A stretch of DNA of 64,000 nt from the NCBI GenBank assembly GCA_013398275.1, contig VZSE01009352.1:127416-191415 (forward strand), in the 5' to 3' direction. Position numbers and translations under genes: made by a program. Positions 20,908-34,583 of the stretch are shown in pieces. Origin of the DNA: Promerops cafer (taxonomy: Eukaryota; Chordata; Aves; Passeriformes; Nectariniidae). The notes under the pieces are model-generated. The model was not told the DNA's origin, made no database searches, and saw only the letters and a program-made list of their open reading frames with translations. Position 1 is the stretch's first letter, and each line of letters starts with the position of its first letter.

Positions 20908-23059
20908 GGTGAGGAGGGCCAATGCTTCACACCTCCTACTTTAAACACCTTTCTAGCTTCACTGTCTATAACGAGCAATCAGCAAGGTATGGTTTACAAG
21001 ATTTAAGAACTCTAAAGTGTTTCACTGCACACAACTCTTCAGCACAAGAAGAGTATAAGGGAACAAATGCATTGGAGTTGTTTATCATTAAATAAACACA
21101 TTTCTCAGAAACTATGATGATGAGCACTCCTCAGCAGTCTATACTGAAGGTGTTTTAATAGAATTTTACTCTGACATTTAACCTTTGCCATAGGATCATA
21201 ATCTCTCCACAGTTCCAAGTATGACTTTTGTTAAGGACAAAAAGTTGTTGAGATTGTTTTTTTCCTGGAAAAAGGCTCAAGAGCAAGCTTTAAGATTGCT
21301 ATGGAAATAAATAAGTTCATAATCTAAGAAGTTAGTAAAATGCATTTAGATCAGTTTTAAATTAATTCTGTTGGAGAATTCACTGCAACAATGAAAGTCT
21401 TTAAAGGGCATTGTTGTTCTATACCAGAAGGTATTTGATTTGACAGAAATGACTAATAAAACCATTAACATGATTTTTGTATCACTAGAATGGTTTTATG
21501 AGATTCCTTCAGAAAGCAATGCTTACATTTCCTTACAATCAATCAATCTTGTTAAAATAATCACAAATTGAAGAGCTAGCAATCTTTGAAAATTAAAAAA
21601 AAATCTCACTGCTACAAAAGAATTACATGGAGTGCTTTACTAGAAAGGTAGGAGTAAAAGAGCTTGCTTGGCTGTATTCCTGTTTGCCAGCCTACATATG
21701 TCATTATAGATGACATTGATTTATTATATATTAGCTGCAGTGGAGTTCACTGTTTAAATCCAAAGCTAAAACAAAACCCAGAAAATCAATGCATACAGAA
21801 TATTAGATATAGTGTCAGTTTTGGTGAATCTTCAGAAATCTGAATTTTTCTCATTACATTTTGCTAATTAGTGGCTCACTTGGATTTTGTTGTTTGGTTG
21901 TTCTGTTTTGGTTTGTCTTCCTTTTCTTCCCACCCCCTCCTGCCATCCCTCTCAAATCCAGAAGTATAAGGTGATTCTGTGTCAGGATGAATTTTAGATA
22001 ATATGTAGAAAAAATTGTTGACAAGTATTTTTACATCAATTTGATAACAAGAGATCTCTTCAAGAAAGAAAAGGCAAAGAAAGGAGAGAAAAATCTAGAC
22101 GTATATTATTAAAGCCTTTGATAGAGCAAAGTCACTGCAACGAAGAAACTAGTATAAATGTCTGTTGAGCAGGATGAATTTATACCTGCAGCAGCATTGA
22201 TAATGGTCTGAGATAAAAGTGAAGATAAATGCTTTAGCTGAAATGTTGTTTTTGAATACCGTGCTTGTTACAACATACTGTTAAAACTACATGATTCTTG
22301 GGCCAATTGTTTTGCATCAGAGGTCTTTGTCACAGAAATCCCTGATTATGTCCTGTCATACAATTGTATTATGTCGGAGAAGGGTGCAGTGTATAGTGTG
22401 ATTCTCATTATCTGAAAGCTAACAAGATTACCACACAAAGGAAATGTGCATAATACCTTTGAAGACAGCCTCAGTCCAGCCTGCACTGATGTGGAAGAGG
22501 AATAAATCCCATTTTTCAACTTCTCCAGTTTTGCCAACTGCCTAGACTAAATTGTCTTTAGGCACAGCAAAAATAAAATTTCTGTGTGGAAAAGCTGAAT
22601 AGAGGCGCAATCTAAGAGCTGTGTTTGTGTTGACGGCAGTTTTCTTATAACTGAAATCCTGTAAGGTCAGGCTCGTCATGACTGAAGTAGCAGAAGCAGC
22701 AAGTCCCATTTTCCTGAATACATAGATATGTTCATTCATCTCTGTCCTCCCCTCTACATCTTCATTTTTGATGGCAGGAAGGAACTGAAAAGTTCTTCTT
22801 GAAGTACCAAAACTGCTTGTTATGTGTTCTATGGCACTCCAGTCAGGGTCTGTGACCAAGAAAAGAGGCATTAATGGACATAGGTTTGGCTTCATTGCCC
22901 TAAATGTGGGTACACCTGCATCTGGGTAGCTCTTGTATACGACAATTTTTAAAAGCAGTGAAATCTGCAAGAACAGTTAGCTTATACCCTCCTCTTCCTT
23001 CTGACCTCTTGTGGATGCATGGTGAGGCTGTGGATTCTCTGTCTGTTCTCCTCTGGGAA
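20908..23059. other. Unassigned AT-rich DNA
   Basis: No recognisable repeat. A 142-codon minus frame (22542-22970) lies in a patch of more balanced composition; its translation has no domain I can name and it overlaps a plus frame, so it is not called a gene. Confidence 0.5.
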
Positions 23060-23422
23060 AGGGTGAGAGAGTGGGAGTTCTTCAGCCTGAAGAAGAGAAG
23101 ACTTCAGGGAGACCTTACTGTGACCTTTCAATACTTAAAGGGGGCTTATAAGATAGACAGGGTATGTGTGACAGGACAAGAGATAGAAACTAAAGAGGGT
23201 ATATTCAGGCTAGATATAAGGAAGAAATTTTTTATGGTGAAGGTGGAGAAACACTGGAAAGGGTTGCCCAGAACGGTGGTAGATGCCTCATCCCTGGAAA
23301 CATTCAAGGTCATGTTGGACGGGGCTCTGAGAAGTCTGATACAGTGGAAGGTGTCCCTGTACATTGCAGAGAGGTTGAAGGAGATGGCCTTTGAGGGTCC
23401 CTTGCAACCCAAACCATTCTAC
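23060..23422 (+). mobile_element. CR1 LINE, 3' end
   Basis: Continuous match to the CR1 3' part: CTTCAGCCTGAAGAAGAGAAG near 23080, TTTCAATACTTAAAGGGGGC near 23127, GGCTAGATATAAGGAAGAAA near 23208, GAAACACTGGAAAGGGTTGCC near 23249, TCCCTGGAAACATTCAAGGTC near 23291, and the 3' end CCCTTGCAACCCAAACCATTC. A long open frame (22904-23455, 183 codons) crosses it but begins in unrelated sequence upstream and reads through the CR1 end, so it is fortuitous. The frame survival and moderate divergence suggest a younger copy than the CR1 piece at 17860. Confidence 0.9.
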
Positions 23423-24659
23423 AGCTTGTTCCTTTGCAGAGCCCGTGTTGTGTAAAGGATACTTGTATCTGATAAGAGAAACTCTTGTGCATTTCCATCT
23501 TCACACTGTCACCACTGCAGTGTATATTAGCAGATTCTTATTTGACCCGTGTTTCTCTTCCTATAATTTGTGATGGTAACTTCTGCCTTACAATTATAAA
23601 GTATTCATTCAGTACTTTAGAATACTTTGTGCCATAAATGCTATACTTTTTTGGTTGTTCATTTATTACTAATATGCTACACTTAATTTTTATTAATTGA
23701 CATAATATAGGAAATCTGTTTTGATTAAACACTTAATTGAGCACCATGCAATTCTTTGGCACCAGCTGACTGTTGAGTGGAATTTACACTAATTTTATCC
23801 CAATTAAACAATGATCATTACCATTAGATTAAATTGGTATCTTGTGAGAAGTCCAAGTATATTATCCCTCCCTGTCTGAGTGTATTCACATTAACTGGAA
23901 TATATTTTATTATGAAAAATTATCAGGGGGAATTCTGACTTATTTTTGCCATAAGAAGATGCAAAACATTTTTGCTTGACCAGGTGAAAATAAAGAAACA
24001 ACCAAGAAGCATCATGCATAAAAGTCTTCCAGAAAATCAGTGCTGTCACTGAGTTGCCGGGAAACACCTATTTTCCTCTCAAGGAACAAGCAGACAGAAA
24101 GTAAAGGCTCTCCTAGACAATGGACAGAAGCTAGTGCTGGACAGACTGACACCGCTGCTCCTGCTATCCTCACAGCAGAAGCCTGTGCACCAGAAAGAGC
24201 AACCCCAGGACAGAAAAGAATGCTTGCTTGGGATGAATGCATGAGTGTTGCAGGTTTCCACTCCAACATACCAGTTATCTGTACTGTAAAAGCTGTCAGC
24301 CCAAAGTCTGCAGCAAGTCCCTCACCCTCTTTGCTCATGACATGCTGGAGGTGTGGCAGAAACATCTGCTTAGCTGAGCCCTGGTGTCTGTAATCTCTGT
24401 GTATCAGAATGATATGATGTGTGCTACTGAGATTTCTTAACTGAATGCACTTCAACATTTCTTTTCCAGGTAGGGGAGCCTCCTCACTCTGTAGGTACTA
24501 GTGGGATAATTCTTCCTTCTGGTCTCTTCATGGCCCCCTGTGGCTTGAATTCCTTTCTGCTCATGGCCAAGGCTGTGGTATAAGTGTTTGAGAGCCTCCT
24601 TGCACACACTGTGCTTCAGTTTGGCAATTTAAGTTCTCTGCTGGGTAGTAGAAAATATT
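23423..24659. other. Unassigned DNA with a more G+C-balanced patch
   Basis: Between about 24010 and 24460 composition is more balanced and open frames overlap on both strands (117 codons plus at 24040-24393, 148 codons minus at 24012-24458). Neither translation shows a domain, and there is no start, splice or polyadenylation context I trust. The remainder is AT-rich without features. Confidence 0.5.
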
Positions 24660-24727
24660 ATTTGAGCTTGAGGTTGAAACTGAATTATCTTTAAGGTCTG
24701 TTCCAACCTAAACCATTCTATGATTCC
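24660..24727 (+). mobile_element. CR1 LINE 3' terminus, strongly 5'-truncated
   Basis: AGGTTGAAACTGAATTATCT then TTTAAGGTCTGTTCCAACCT and AAACCATTCTATGATTCC match the last 65-70 bases of CR1. Such short 5'-truncated copies are the usual product of CR1 insertion. Confidence 0.75.
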
Positions 24728-26564
24728 TTAAAGGCAGAAGAAAAGACTAAGCTTATATACCTTACTTCTTGTGAGAGCACACAGTCACAAGGATCCACCA
24801 CCTCAACCCTATGATGTGGGCAGACCTGGAAAAGGCAAAGTGAAAAAATGTCCTGTGGAAGAAATGACAGTGCTTTTTCAGCCCTGATCAAATAGAGGTC
24901 ACACAGCCTCTTTGTCTGTGGTAAGCAAGAGTCAAGATTTCAGGCGAGGCTTTCTCCTCAGGGATCCATTCAGGGAAGTTCTCAGTTAAAGTCACACTGA
25001 GTTCACTGAGTTCGGGGCAGCTTCTCACAATGTCCTGGTATATTTTGGCCTCTGGTGAGACCTTAACTCTTTCCAGATAGTGGTTACAGAGCCTAGGCTC
25101 CTACACGTGTCTCAAGAGGACAGTGTCTCAAAAGTCACCTAAGGAATTGTGTACAATTTTACATAAAGAAATCCTCTTTTAAATTTAACCTTTCATCTTA
25201 AGTGTACATGGAAACAACCACAAAACCAATACAAAACAGGAAGATTCATATTTATATTTTATCAGGTAAGTTCTAGTAATACATGTGTCACAGGGACTGG
25301 CTAGTTTTGTCACTGATTTTAATTTAAAACGAAAAGAACATAATTGTTATAACGAAGTAAGAATTTTCTTCTTGCTTTCCCTTTTGTATTTACTGTCTAT
25401 ATTTTATGAAGAATAATAGGTAACTGGGATAAAACTAATCCTAGGGTTCAACCAAGTATTTTAGACATAGTTGCATGGTTTTGCACAGTTTCAAGGAATA
25501 TGAATTACAATTTGTGATGCAGGGTATACTGTCTCTTCTGTCTAAAAGAAAATTTTAAGTGGCTGAAATTTAGATAATCAGTGTTGGCAAATGTCACTAA
25601 ATTACTTGCCAGCTAATTTTGAAAGATAAAAACTTATCACTATTTACAATATATTAACAATATTCAGGTATGGCTTACAGACTTTAATTTTCAAAGTTAC
25701 TGAACTGCTGTAAATATGTGTCTTATTTGCCAATGTTATTAAAGTATAGATCACAATGATTAAAATACTACATCACCACACCCTCTAAAAATGGGGTCAA
25801 TGTGCTCAATAAATCTGGTGGGGTTTTTTTTGGCACAGCCATTTTTACCTGAATTTATTATAAGGCTAGTTAAGGCTATCTTTTTCTGATGTTTTGCTTT
25901 AGTGAAAAATGAGTGTTATAAATAACTTTTATGAATCATACAGTAACCTGGCATAATTTCCCTTCCTCTTCATGGATTCACTGCAGCTGCTTTCTCCACA
26001 TTGTCAGCCTTTCCTTTAATCTGTAGTCAGTTACACTGATTATATTTTCACTGTTTCTCACCTGAGCTTGAAAAGGTGTTTCATAACACATTTGTAGGAG
26101 AATATTGATTTTGGTAATTCCCCAGTTTTTTTCGGACTTCTGGTTTATCTCTCTGACATAAGATTGCCTTTTACAAGCAACTCTCTTTTTTGACAGCTCC
26201 TCAACTCTATTCACAGGTGACTGCTACAGTAGTCCAACCTACAGTTTTGGCAGTGCTTTTGAGTCTAATGGATTCCAGTTTCTGTCGTATTTGTACTCAG
26301 TCAGAGATGATGTCTCAGAAGAACACGGCAAAGAGAGAGAATTTTTTCTTTCACAGAAGCTAGAACAATATCTCTGTGATAATTTCCCTTGGTCAAATAT
26401 TTACTAATACATGAGGAAAACACAGAAATAGAAAAAGAATAGAAGCTACTTTCTCTAGCAATGAAAAGGCTGCATCTTTCTGAAGGCATACCTTTCATAC
26501 ATTGGAGGATCCATGTGATAAGGACCTGGAATGAAGTAGGGACTCATTCTCATACTCAAGTGGT
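24728..26564. other. Unassigned DNA
   Basis: No recognisable repeat or gene. The minus frame at 25978-26214 (78 codons) is unremarkable. Confidence 0.5.
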
Positions 26565-27115
26565 TGTATTCAAAGATCACCTCCTACAAGGTAAAGAGAG
26601 CTCATTCATAATGAATAAGACATCAGTCAAAAATGGTTCCTGGCCAAACTCAAACACAAAATGGAAACATACAGAGGGTGGAAGCAAGGATGAGTAACCT
26701 GGGAGAAATACAGAAACATTGAATGAGCGTCCACGGTTGAAGTGAGGAAAGCTGAGGCCCAAATGGAATAGCTTCTCTCCAGGCATGCCAAAGGCAGCAA
26801 GGAGGACTTTTGTAAGTACATGGGCAAAATGAAAGAAAAATAAAAGTTCTATGGAAAATGTCACTCCATTGCTCAATGAGATAGGGGACCTGGTTGCACA
26901 CCTCCAGGGCATGGAAAAGGCTGAATGTTTGAATGCTGTTTTAGTCTAACTAGACTGGCTTTCAGGAATCTGCAGTCCCAGAGACCAGGGGGACATTCAT
27001 TGTTCAGGTCAGGAAATACATAAGCAAACTGGACATCCATAAAGAGCAGTGGACATTGTCTAACTAGTCTTCAGGAAGGGCTTTGACACTGATGAGATCC
27101 TCACAGACAGGCTAT
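26565..27115 (+). mobile_element. CR1 LINE fragment covering the region around the start of the reverse transcriptase
   Basis: Ordered match to the 5' half of CR1 ORF2: CAAAGATCACCTCCTACAAGG at 26571, AACTCAAACACAAAATGGAA near 26648, GTAACCTGGGAGAAATACAG near 26695, GGAAAAGGCTGAATGTTTGA near 26912, CTTTCAGGAATCTGCAGTCC near 26960, AAACTGGACATCCATAAAG near 27026. After an internal deletion comes a stretch at about 27068-27114 translating as FRKGFDTDEILTDRL, corresponding to the motif-A region of LINE reverse transcriptases (consensus FSKAFDT). The catalytic-region D before the F and other residues are lost and frames are broken. It is a dead copy. Confidence 0.85.
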
Positions 27116-30100
27116 GTGTATGTACATGTGCTCTTCATGTTTCTCTATTTTTGTTTTCCTCAGGAGATACAATTTGAGTAAATGCCACATTAGTGGTGGT
27201 TTTGCATGAAAGGGTGAATGAAACACAAATATGTACAGTATGTTCTCAGCTATGTACAGAGCTAACTCTTACAGACGTCTTAGGTGTTTTTTCTTCAGAC
27301 TGTGCAAGCTGAGGAGACCTTGAGACATGGTTAATGTAGGTTACCACTGCATTGGCTGAGGATGGACCTCAAGTAAAATTTTCAGTTTTCTATCTTAAAA
27401 AGTAATCATGGTTGTTTAAGTTACCAGTTCAAGAAGAAAACATAGGTGGACTGTGACTGAAAGCTGAAAAGTCATACTTTTCAAAATTGAGAAAGGAATG
27501 CAAAGTTTCAGGTCTAGTTTGGTGCCCAGGAGAAAGAATTGGTATTGGGAAAGTAGGGTGTTATTTTTTATCATCTGAAGATCCTTAGTTCCCTTTCTTT
27601 GCTATAAAGGACCCTTATGCTGATCACCCTCATACATGAATAGAACTCCTAGATAAATCAGATTAAATAAATCTTATGATGATATCCAAAAAATCTGCTT
27701 CCTGAAACACTGTAATTTTACTGTGATGCTAAGGTCTAAATGTAGGGTTTTTTTGCTGAAGACATGGGCACACAGTTGCTCTCTAAAGCCCTGTTGCTAA
27801 CTTTCCAGAGTAACTAGAATGAGAAAGATGTAATAAGTGTTCCATTAATTTTTTCGGGAAGTCCCTGGGACTAAATGTCAATTTTTTTACATTTCTATAT
27901 AGCTGTAATTGATTCCACTTTTGCTGCATATGAAATCTTAACTGAAAAAAGAACATATAAACCTTTTTGTTTCAATGACTGCTGGAGTCTTTTTAATTAC
28001 CATTTCCAGAGAAATGAAACCTCCAGGGCAAATACACAAACCCACCTATTAATTGCCAAAAAGCAGATAAAAATATGAAAGCTAAAATGGTCAAGATAGA
28101 AGGTCCTGTAAACATTGTTGGTTTGAAAGGAAGCTGAAGTGGTAGCAGCTTTACTTCTGCCTCTTATGTCTCAATTGTCCGTGCAAAGAAGGCGTATAGG
28201 GTACCCAGTCTCTTTCTTTAAGGTTAACTCTAAAAATGCCTTCATTGTAGTTAAATGTTTTTCTTTTACATTTAGATTTACTTGTATAGAAATAGAAGAG
28301 AGGAAAACCATTTTTTAAAATAAACATAGGATAGCACTTCTGTGAAACTTGATAAACCTGTTAAAAAAACAAAGAATTTGCTTTCTTCCATAACTAAACC
28401 AAGGGCTTTCCTAGAATAAATAAATAATTTTGTCATCAAAGCTGGTTGCTTTCTTTGCTTCATTATAGAGTCAATATATAAACTTAATTTAGTTTTAAAA
28501 CTTTAATGAAATGTTATTCCAAATTTTGGAGAAACCTAACCTTTGGCTGCTGATCCTCAGGAAAACAGGAATGCTTGACATCTTATGACTTAAAAACAAT
28601 AAAAACATATTTACAGTTTGGTTTTAAACTGAAATAAGAAGGCAGAAAAATAATTAATACTTTAATCTTCTGTTCAAAGATGCAGAACAAAGAGCAGTGG
28701 GATTTTCAGATCTATGCAATTGTCTAAAGAAATGAAAAGTGTTAATCCTTTGCAGTTATTTTTCTGCAACTCTGGTCTCCTAAAGACCTTTTGTTCTCTC
28801 CCCATACACTCAGTTTAAGGAAGGTGAGCTTGAGGACACAAGAAGCATGCCTAAGGTTACAGTAAGTTGATGATGCATCACAGTCACAGCAAGTTGCCTT
28901 CTTAAATGGGTCTATTTCTCAGGTAAAATTGGGTAAATAGGAAAAATGATTTTCTTCTTGTCAGTATCTCATTGCAAGGTCAAAGGAAGAAAAATAAAAC
29001 CAGCATATCTGTAACAGAGGTAGCATATTGAACTATGTTGAAGCATACCATACACAGTCAGGCCTGAAATATATTGCAGACACTTATTTATGTAAAAGAT
29101 AATGCATTTGTTTCTTTAAAAGGGAATGATAATTGCCTTGCATTTGGTGAAGGTTAACCCTCCTTTTCAATAATTGGTTTTATATTTTTCATAATGCTTC
29201 ATTTATTTCTGGGGTTTCAGCAATTATACCCTGCTTTATATAGTCAATACAATGAAGCAGTCTGGATTAATGTCCATTATTGTTCATTCACTGTCTTTCT
29301 GTCCATAGAAATCCTGCATAAAACCCTGTCTCTGATCAAGTTGTGTAGAGTTTGATAAAAAGTTTGAAAGAATCTGATCCTGAGTTTACAGAACCTGACC
29401 CTGATCTGTACAGATGGCTTGGGATGGAAAAACTGGGAATAAAAGGAACAGGAAAGAAAGAAATTCTGAATTCTTATAGGGTGGCTCTGATCTTATGTAA
29501 CATGTGCAGTTATGTGTTATCTTTTTCTTCCTCTCCTTGTAATAGACACTGTCTCCTGTTTTAGTGTTTTTCTCCCCCTACTCCCACTGTGTGTTTGTAT
29601 AATAGAAAATATATGCTGTTTGGAAAGAAAATACTTCATTCCCTGCAGCTACTAACAATTTACTTTTCTCAGAGTTAGAATGCAAACATTCTATTTCTGT
29701 TTTTCTTCACCTCAGATCATCTTGACAGTGCTTTACTCTGCTGGAAGGACATTTTGACAATAGGTGAAAGAAAACATAGCAAAGTACCCTTGTTAATATA
29801 ACTCAGTTCTGAGCTGATCTGACTGATGTGATCGTGTGACTTGAGCACCAGTCTTTTAGAGCCTGCCTGTTGGTCTCATAGCACTCAAAAGTATAGACTG
29901 AATGTAAAGGACAGTATTTTGCTCACACAACTATACAACCTCCTTGTCTCTTTTATTCTTGAAAAATGCCCATACTTGAAAAATGTCCATAATTCCAATT
30001 AAATACTTCAAGCCCATTTGTGCACTGTCTCTCAGTTAAGGTACATTTCTCATATATTAAAACAAAAGCTAAGAAATGCAAATACATTAATCTGCTATAT

Positions 30101-30326
30101 ATAAATAACATTTTAATGAATAAAATCATAAGGACTAACTTCAGTGTCTCCTTGCAGGTCCTCTAAGATCATCCTAACCAAATAAACACTCAATTAATAA
30201 CATTTATTTTTGTGTTTGAAAACCTTTTAGTGTGAATAGCTGAGGATTGTTCCAAGTCTTCAAGGTCTAATACCACACAGAAGAAGAGAGGTTATTTTAA
30301 ATCATTTCAGAAGTTTCTGATTTAGT
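27116..30326. other. Unassigned AT-rich DNA
   Basis: No gene or repeat recognised. A 17-base tandem duplication (CTTGAAAAATGCCCATA and CTTGAAAAATGTCCATA) is at 29958-29991. Confidence 0.5.
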
Positions 30327-30368
30327 GAAAAAAAAACCCAAACAAAACCCCAAACCAAAACCCCCCAA
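30327..30368 (+). repeat. Poly(A) followed by CCCAAACC-type tract
   Basis: An A-run followed by ACCCAAACAAAACCCCAAAC and CAAAACCCCCC. The minus strand carries G-runs of three to six separated by T-rich spacers. A shorter tract of the same pattern is at 48841-48868, and a longer one at 18765-18867. Confidence 0.8.
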
Positions 30369-32254
30369 ATCTATTATAAACCTGCAACAAAAAAATAAGA
30401 AATAAAGTGATTGGTACATGTTTTTGAAAGGCATTTGTGTGAATATATTGTTAGAAAAAGTTACATCAGCATATTTTTCTTATTTATTTCATAAGAAGGA
30501 TAAGAAAGCATAAAGTGGCTGCACTGTTTGAAAATAATTCAGACCTTTAGAAAAGCCATGGATCATGCAATTTAATTTACAAAGTCTGCAAATCCTGTCA
30601 TTCTTTTACTTTATGCCAGATAATCCTATCCCCTGATACATGATTTTGTTTACTGTACATTTTGATTAAATAATTGAGAACAAGGACAGAAATTTAACAG
30701 ACACAGCAGATTCATTTGCTTTCCTCATTTAAGTACCTTTTACCTTCAGCCCTTGCTCAGGTTTTGCTGAAGAAAAAATCCACAGAGAAGGAAAACTTGA
30801 AAATCGTTGAAACTTTTAAAATTAAATAAGAAGAAAGAAATAGTGATAGACTATCTCATCAATTCTCAGCACATTTTTGCACAGAGAAGTGTAAATTACT
30901 GTAATAACCATATCTTAAAATTTGATACATTTGTAGATACCTGAGGAACCAGAAAATATTCTTTTCAGATGCAGTTTTATTATGCTAAACTAATTTGGAC
31001 TCAATCACTATTGACTCAAAAGTATTTAATTCCATAATAGCTGCTTCAGCACTGTTTTTCAAGGCATCTTGTTAGATGCTTCTAGAATCTGAAATAATAT
31101 GTTAGAACACATTTATTATGGAAAAGAATTAGAGTTACAGAATCTCTCTAAATTGCCAGAGAGAAAACTATATAGCTAGACCTGTAGGTTTGGAACAAAG
31201 CCTTACAACAAGCATGATTACAAAATGCAAGTGTAACTGGAAAAGCACATTTCTGATTTATGATTATATCAATTATAAAATAATTTCTTTGTGATCCACT
31301 TAGCTTCTGTAGAACCCCATTTATTAAGGAAGGGTATGCTGCATTACAACGAGGTTTTCTATCCAAAGGAATTATTTGGTTGAGCTACTTGTTTCAAACA
31401 AGCACAACAATGAGCAAACAGAGAGTATTCAAATGGATTCAAAAGAGATCTAAGTAATAATTTGAATTTTAAGTCCATGGCAGTAGTATATCAGTGAAAA
31501 ACCTTGGTTTTTGTCTTAAGATTACTAAAATATGATCAAAATAGCAGAAGTGTTACTTGGAGATATATTTCACATGGGCACTTCCATTTTGTTCTGTTTT
31601 TTGTTTGTTTTGATTGTTTTTATTACTTTAGCTGAAAGCAATCTGTATCACCACTGAAACGATTCAGGTTATAAGATAGTGGATTTTACTAATCAATTGA
31701 TATCTTTAAGAAAAAGTCAATAACCTCCTGTACAGGAAAATGGCTTTGGCCTTTCTCCTAGTGACATACTTTTCATATTAGAGAATTTGGGTATTGGATG
31801 AGAGGTAAATGAAGAATGAACATTGAATGGAGAATATCTTATGCTGTGTACAATTGAAATGTGGTTCCTTTGAAAATTTTGTACTTGGCTTTCATACAGA
31901 AGATTTATGAACCACAACATTGACTACATTGTTAAAAAAAAAAAACAAAACAACTGATCTTTTGAGAAGTTAGACTTGCCGGACTTGGTGAAATGGTGTG
32001 CAGAATGTAATCTGGAAAAAGCATCCCATTAAAAGCCCAGGAAATAATCAAATTAACCAGCTTGGTAAGAAACAAGTTTCCAGCACAGAAATTAATTATT
32101 TTTTATCTTTTGTGTTGCAATTCACTTGCTTAATCAGGCCATGTATCATTTTTTGCTACTTAGGATTTCACACTTGGGCACAGGCCTACCCCTATAGGTA
32201 CCTTCTTCCATATGTCTGTTCCACATACACCTTCAGCAGCCTAAAGCAAAAATA
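30369..32254. other. Unassigned AT-rich DNA
   Basis: Nothing recognisable; open frames are 86 codons or less. Confidence 0.5.
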
Positions 32255-32680
32255 TTGATGTATTGGAGTAAATCCAGTGGAAGGCCACCAGGATGAATGG
32301 ACTTGGAGCTCATTGTGTAGAGGTAGTGAAGGTGAGGACTTAGTTTATTCTGGAAGACAGAGAGTATCTTACTGCTGCTTTCAAATACCTTATGGGAAGA
32401 TGTGAAGAATATATAGCCAGATTCTTTTAGGATGTGCACAGTGATAGGCAAAAGACCCAAGTACCATTTATCAAGGGAAGTTCTGATTCTGTATTAGGAA
32501 AACAGAGTTCAGCATGAGGACAATCAAACACTGGAAATAGTTGTCCAGAGCAGTAATGGAATCTCCACAGGTGGAGATATTCCAAATTCTGCTCAAACTG
32601 AGCAACCTGAACTGTGTTGAAACAGATAACCCACAGAGGCCCTTTCCAATCCAAATTACTCTTTGATGCTATGCTTGTGC
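32255..32680 (+). mobile_element. CR1 LINE fragment, 3' part
   Basis: Degraded but collinear: TTGGAGTAAATCCAGTGGAAG with GGCCACCAGGATGAATGGAC near 32263-32303, TTTCAAATACCTTATGGGAAG near 32379, AACACTGGAAATAGTTGTCC near 32528, TCTCCACAGGTGGAGATATTC near 32562, and the end CCCTTTCCAATCCAAATTAC. There are many indels and no open frame. Confidence 0.75.
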
Positions 32681-34379
32681 ACTTGAAGTGTGCCCTCTAC
32701 ATTTACAGAGAAGGAAGTTGTGTCATGACTCATTTGATATGCTTCAGGTATCTCTAATAAGAATCAGTCACTCAAAATATTAACTGTACTGTAATGGCTT
32801 ATAATATTTGAAAATAAAATGTTGCTATTATGAATGTAGTCTTCTAAAACCTATTCACATTAATCCTGTTCATAGAATCAGCATGATCATTGTAAAATGG
32901 CACAGAATGTGAAAGTAATGGACTTCAAACTTCTCTCTCTATCCTAAGAACATTCCTTAAACTCTTTTGTCAGCTTTTCTTTCGAAATGCTAACAGGGAT
33001 CCTTCTTCAGTAGTCAAATTTGACTAAAAAATTTGAAACACTCTTTGCTCAACAATTTAGTGATTATAATTGTCATTGTGAGTATGAAAGGCAGTTGCTT
33101 CATGACCTCAGCCACAGGAGTTTCTAACCTTCTTGAAAAATGAAGAGTGTCTAGTTAAAAGGCATTAACCCCCTCCCACTGAACTGGTGACACCAAGGTT
33201 GCACTGTCTATTTTTTACTTTCGATCACAGAAAGCAGGTAGGGCTTCACTGACTTCTCCCAGTCCATGCCCTAGTTTCAAAAGGTTCCAAGAGATGCCCC
33301 AATCTGAACTATTGCTAAATGAATATGTCCTGGTATATCTGCCAAGCCAGTGTTTACAAATTTATTTGTCCTTAATTTATAGCAGTCACGCTGCTTTCCA
33401 CTTAGTGAATAGCTAAGATGCTAAGCTACTTATAAGTATAGCATTTGCTCACTGACATTAATCTTTCACAAGATACAGTGGAGATTTCAATTATTTGGTT
33501 TCTGTTACTGGAAATGGTTATGGACCATGAGACACTACAACAATGAATAGATTCTCATGCTTCAAATTAAAAAAAAAAAAAAAGAAGAAGAAAATGGAAC
33601 TCTCTAACGGATGGAATACCAGCTAATTTCTTTCTGGTTTTTTTTGCCTTTTCCACTTGAGCCAATGTCATCTCAGAAAGTCAGTATTAGACTGTTTCCT
33701 CCCACCCACACAGTTAGCAGAGTTGTCTTCGATGCGTAAGATGTTGACATGGCCTTAAACTCTGTCAGTGTGCATGACTGTAAAACTGGTGCAGCAAACT
33801 CTTCATTCTGTCCCTGATGCTTAGAAAGTTTTAATCTTGCTTCTGGTCTCTGAAGATTTGATGGTGTTAAAAAGAGCTAAAGAAAGGGCTTCTGCTGATA
33901 TTAACAGGTATATAATGCCTTATGATGCTCAGCTTGAAAGTTTCAGTCTCTTATCTTTAACAGGAATATAGAGTTCGAAGTTACCTCCAGCATTTTTGAA
34001 TCCAGTGGAGTTCTTCACAGGCAACCATTTAATCCAATCTCTCTCACTAAGTTTATAAGATTGCTTAAAAGAAGCTGAAAATCTGCTTCTAATTTGAAAA
34101 CTGGTTTTTAATTTCAATTCCAGTATGTGAAAGATTTTTTCAATTTTTTCAACACTGAAATAAATCTATTCTTGGCTTTCTGAACATCCTACATGAATCC
34201 TTCCCTTAGCTGATATTTTCCCCAAAAGATTTACAGAGCAATCATACTTCCTTTTCTTCTTCATTTTTCTGTAATAAGCAACCCATGCTTTTCTGTCTTC
34301 TAATCATATGGTAGTGATGATGTATTACTATTCCTGAAGTCTTCTTCATAAGAATTCTTTTACAGACATAAAATCTGAA
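32681..34379. other. Unassigned AT-rich DNA
   Basis: No gene or repeat recognised. A poly(A)-GAA tract is at about 33567-33595. Confidence 0.5.
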
Positions 34380-34583
34380 CTAGTCTTTCTTAAGCATGGA
34401 TGACCAAAACTGTGTGGGGTATTCTACACAAAGGTTAATGAGTGTCTTATTTCATATCTGTCCTCACATGAACACCTTTTAGATTGCATTTGCCATTTTT
34501 GTGTTTGCACTGCTTTCCCCTATCAGTCAATTGTTTCTCCTCGCTTTAATATGCATAACCGAAATTTTATTTTGTTTTGGTTT

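Noticed and set aside
22542..22970. 142-codon minus frame
   Set aside because: Translation has no domain I can name and no gene signals were seen; possible chance frame.
22904..23455. 183-codon open frame, longest in the window
   Set aside because: Starts in unrelated sequence and reads through a CR1 3' end, including its non-coding terminus; not a gene.
26577..26912. Overlapping minus frames of 66-111 codons
   Set aside because: They are antisense to a CR1 ORF2 fragment, so they are shadows of transposon sequence.
29352..29564. 70-codon frame with an acidic, protein-like start
   Set aside because: No flanking splice sites that keep the frame and no family recognised.
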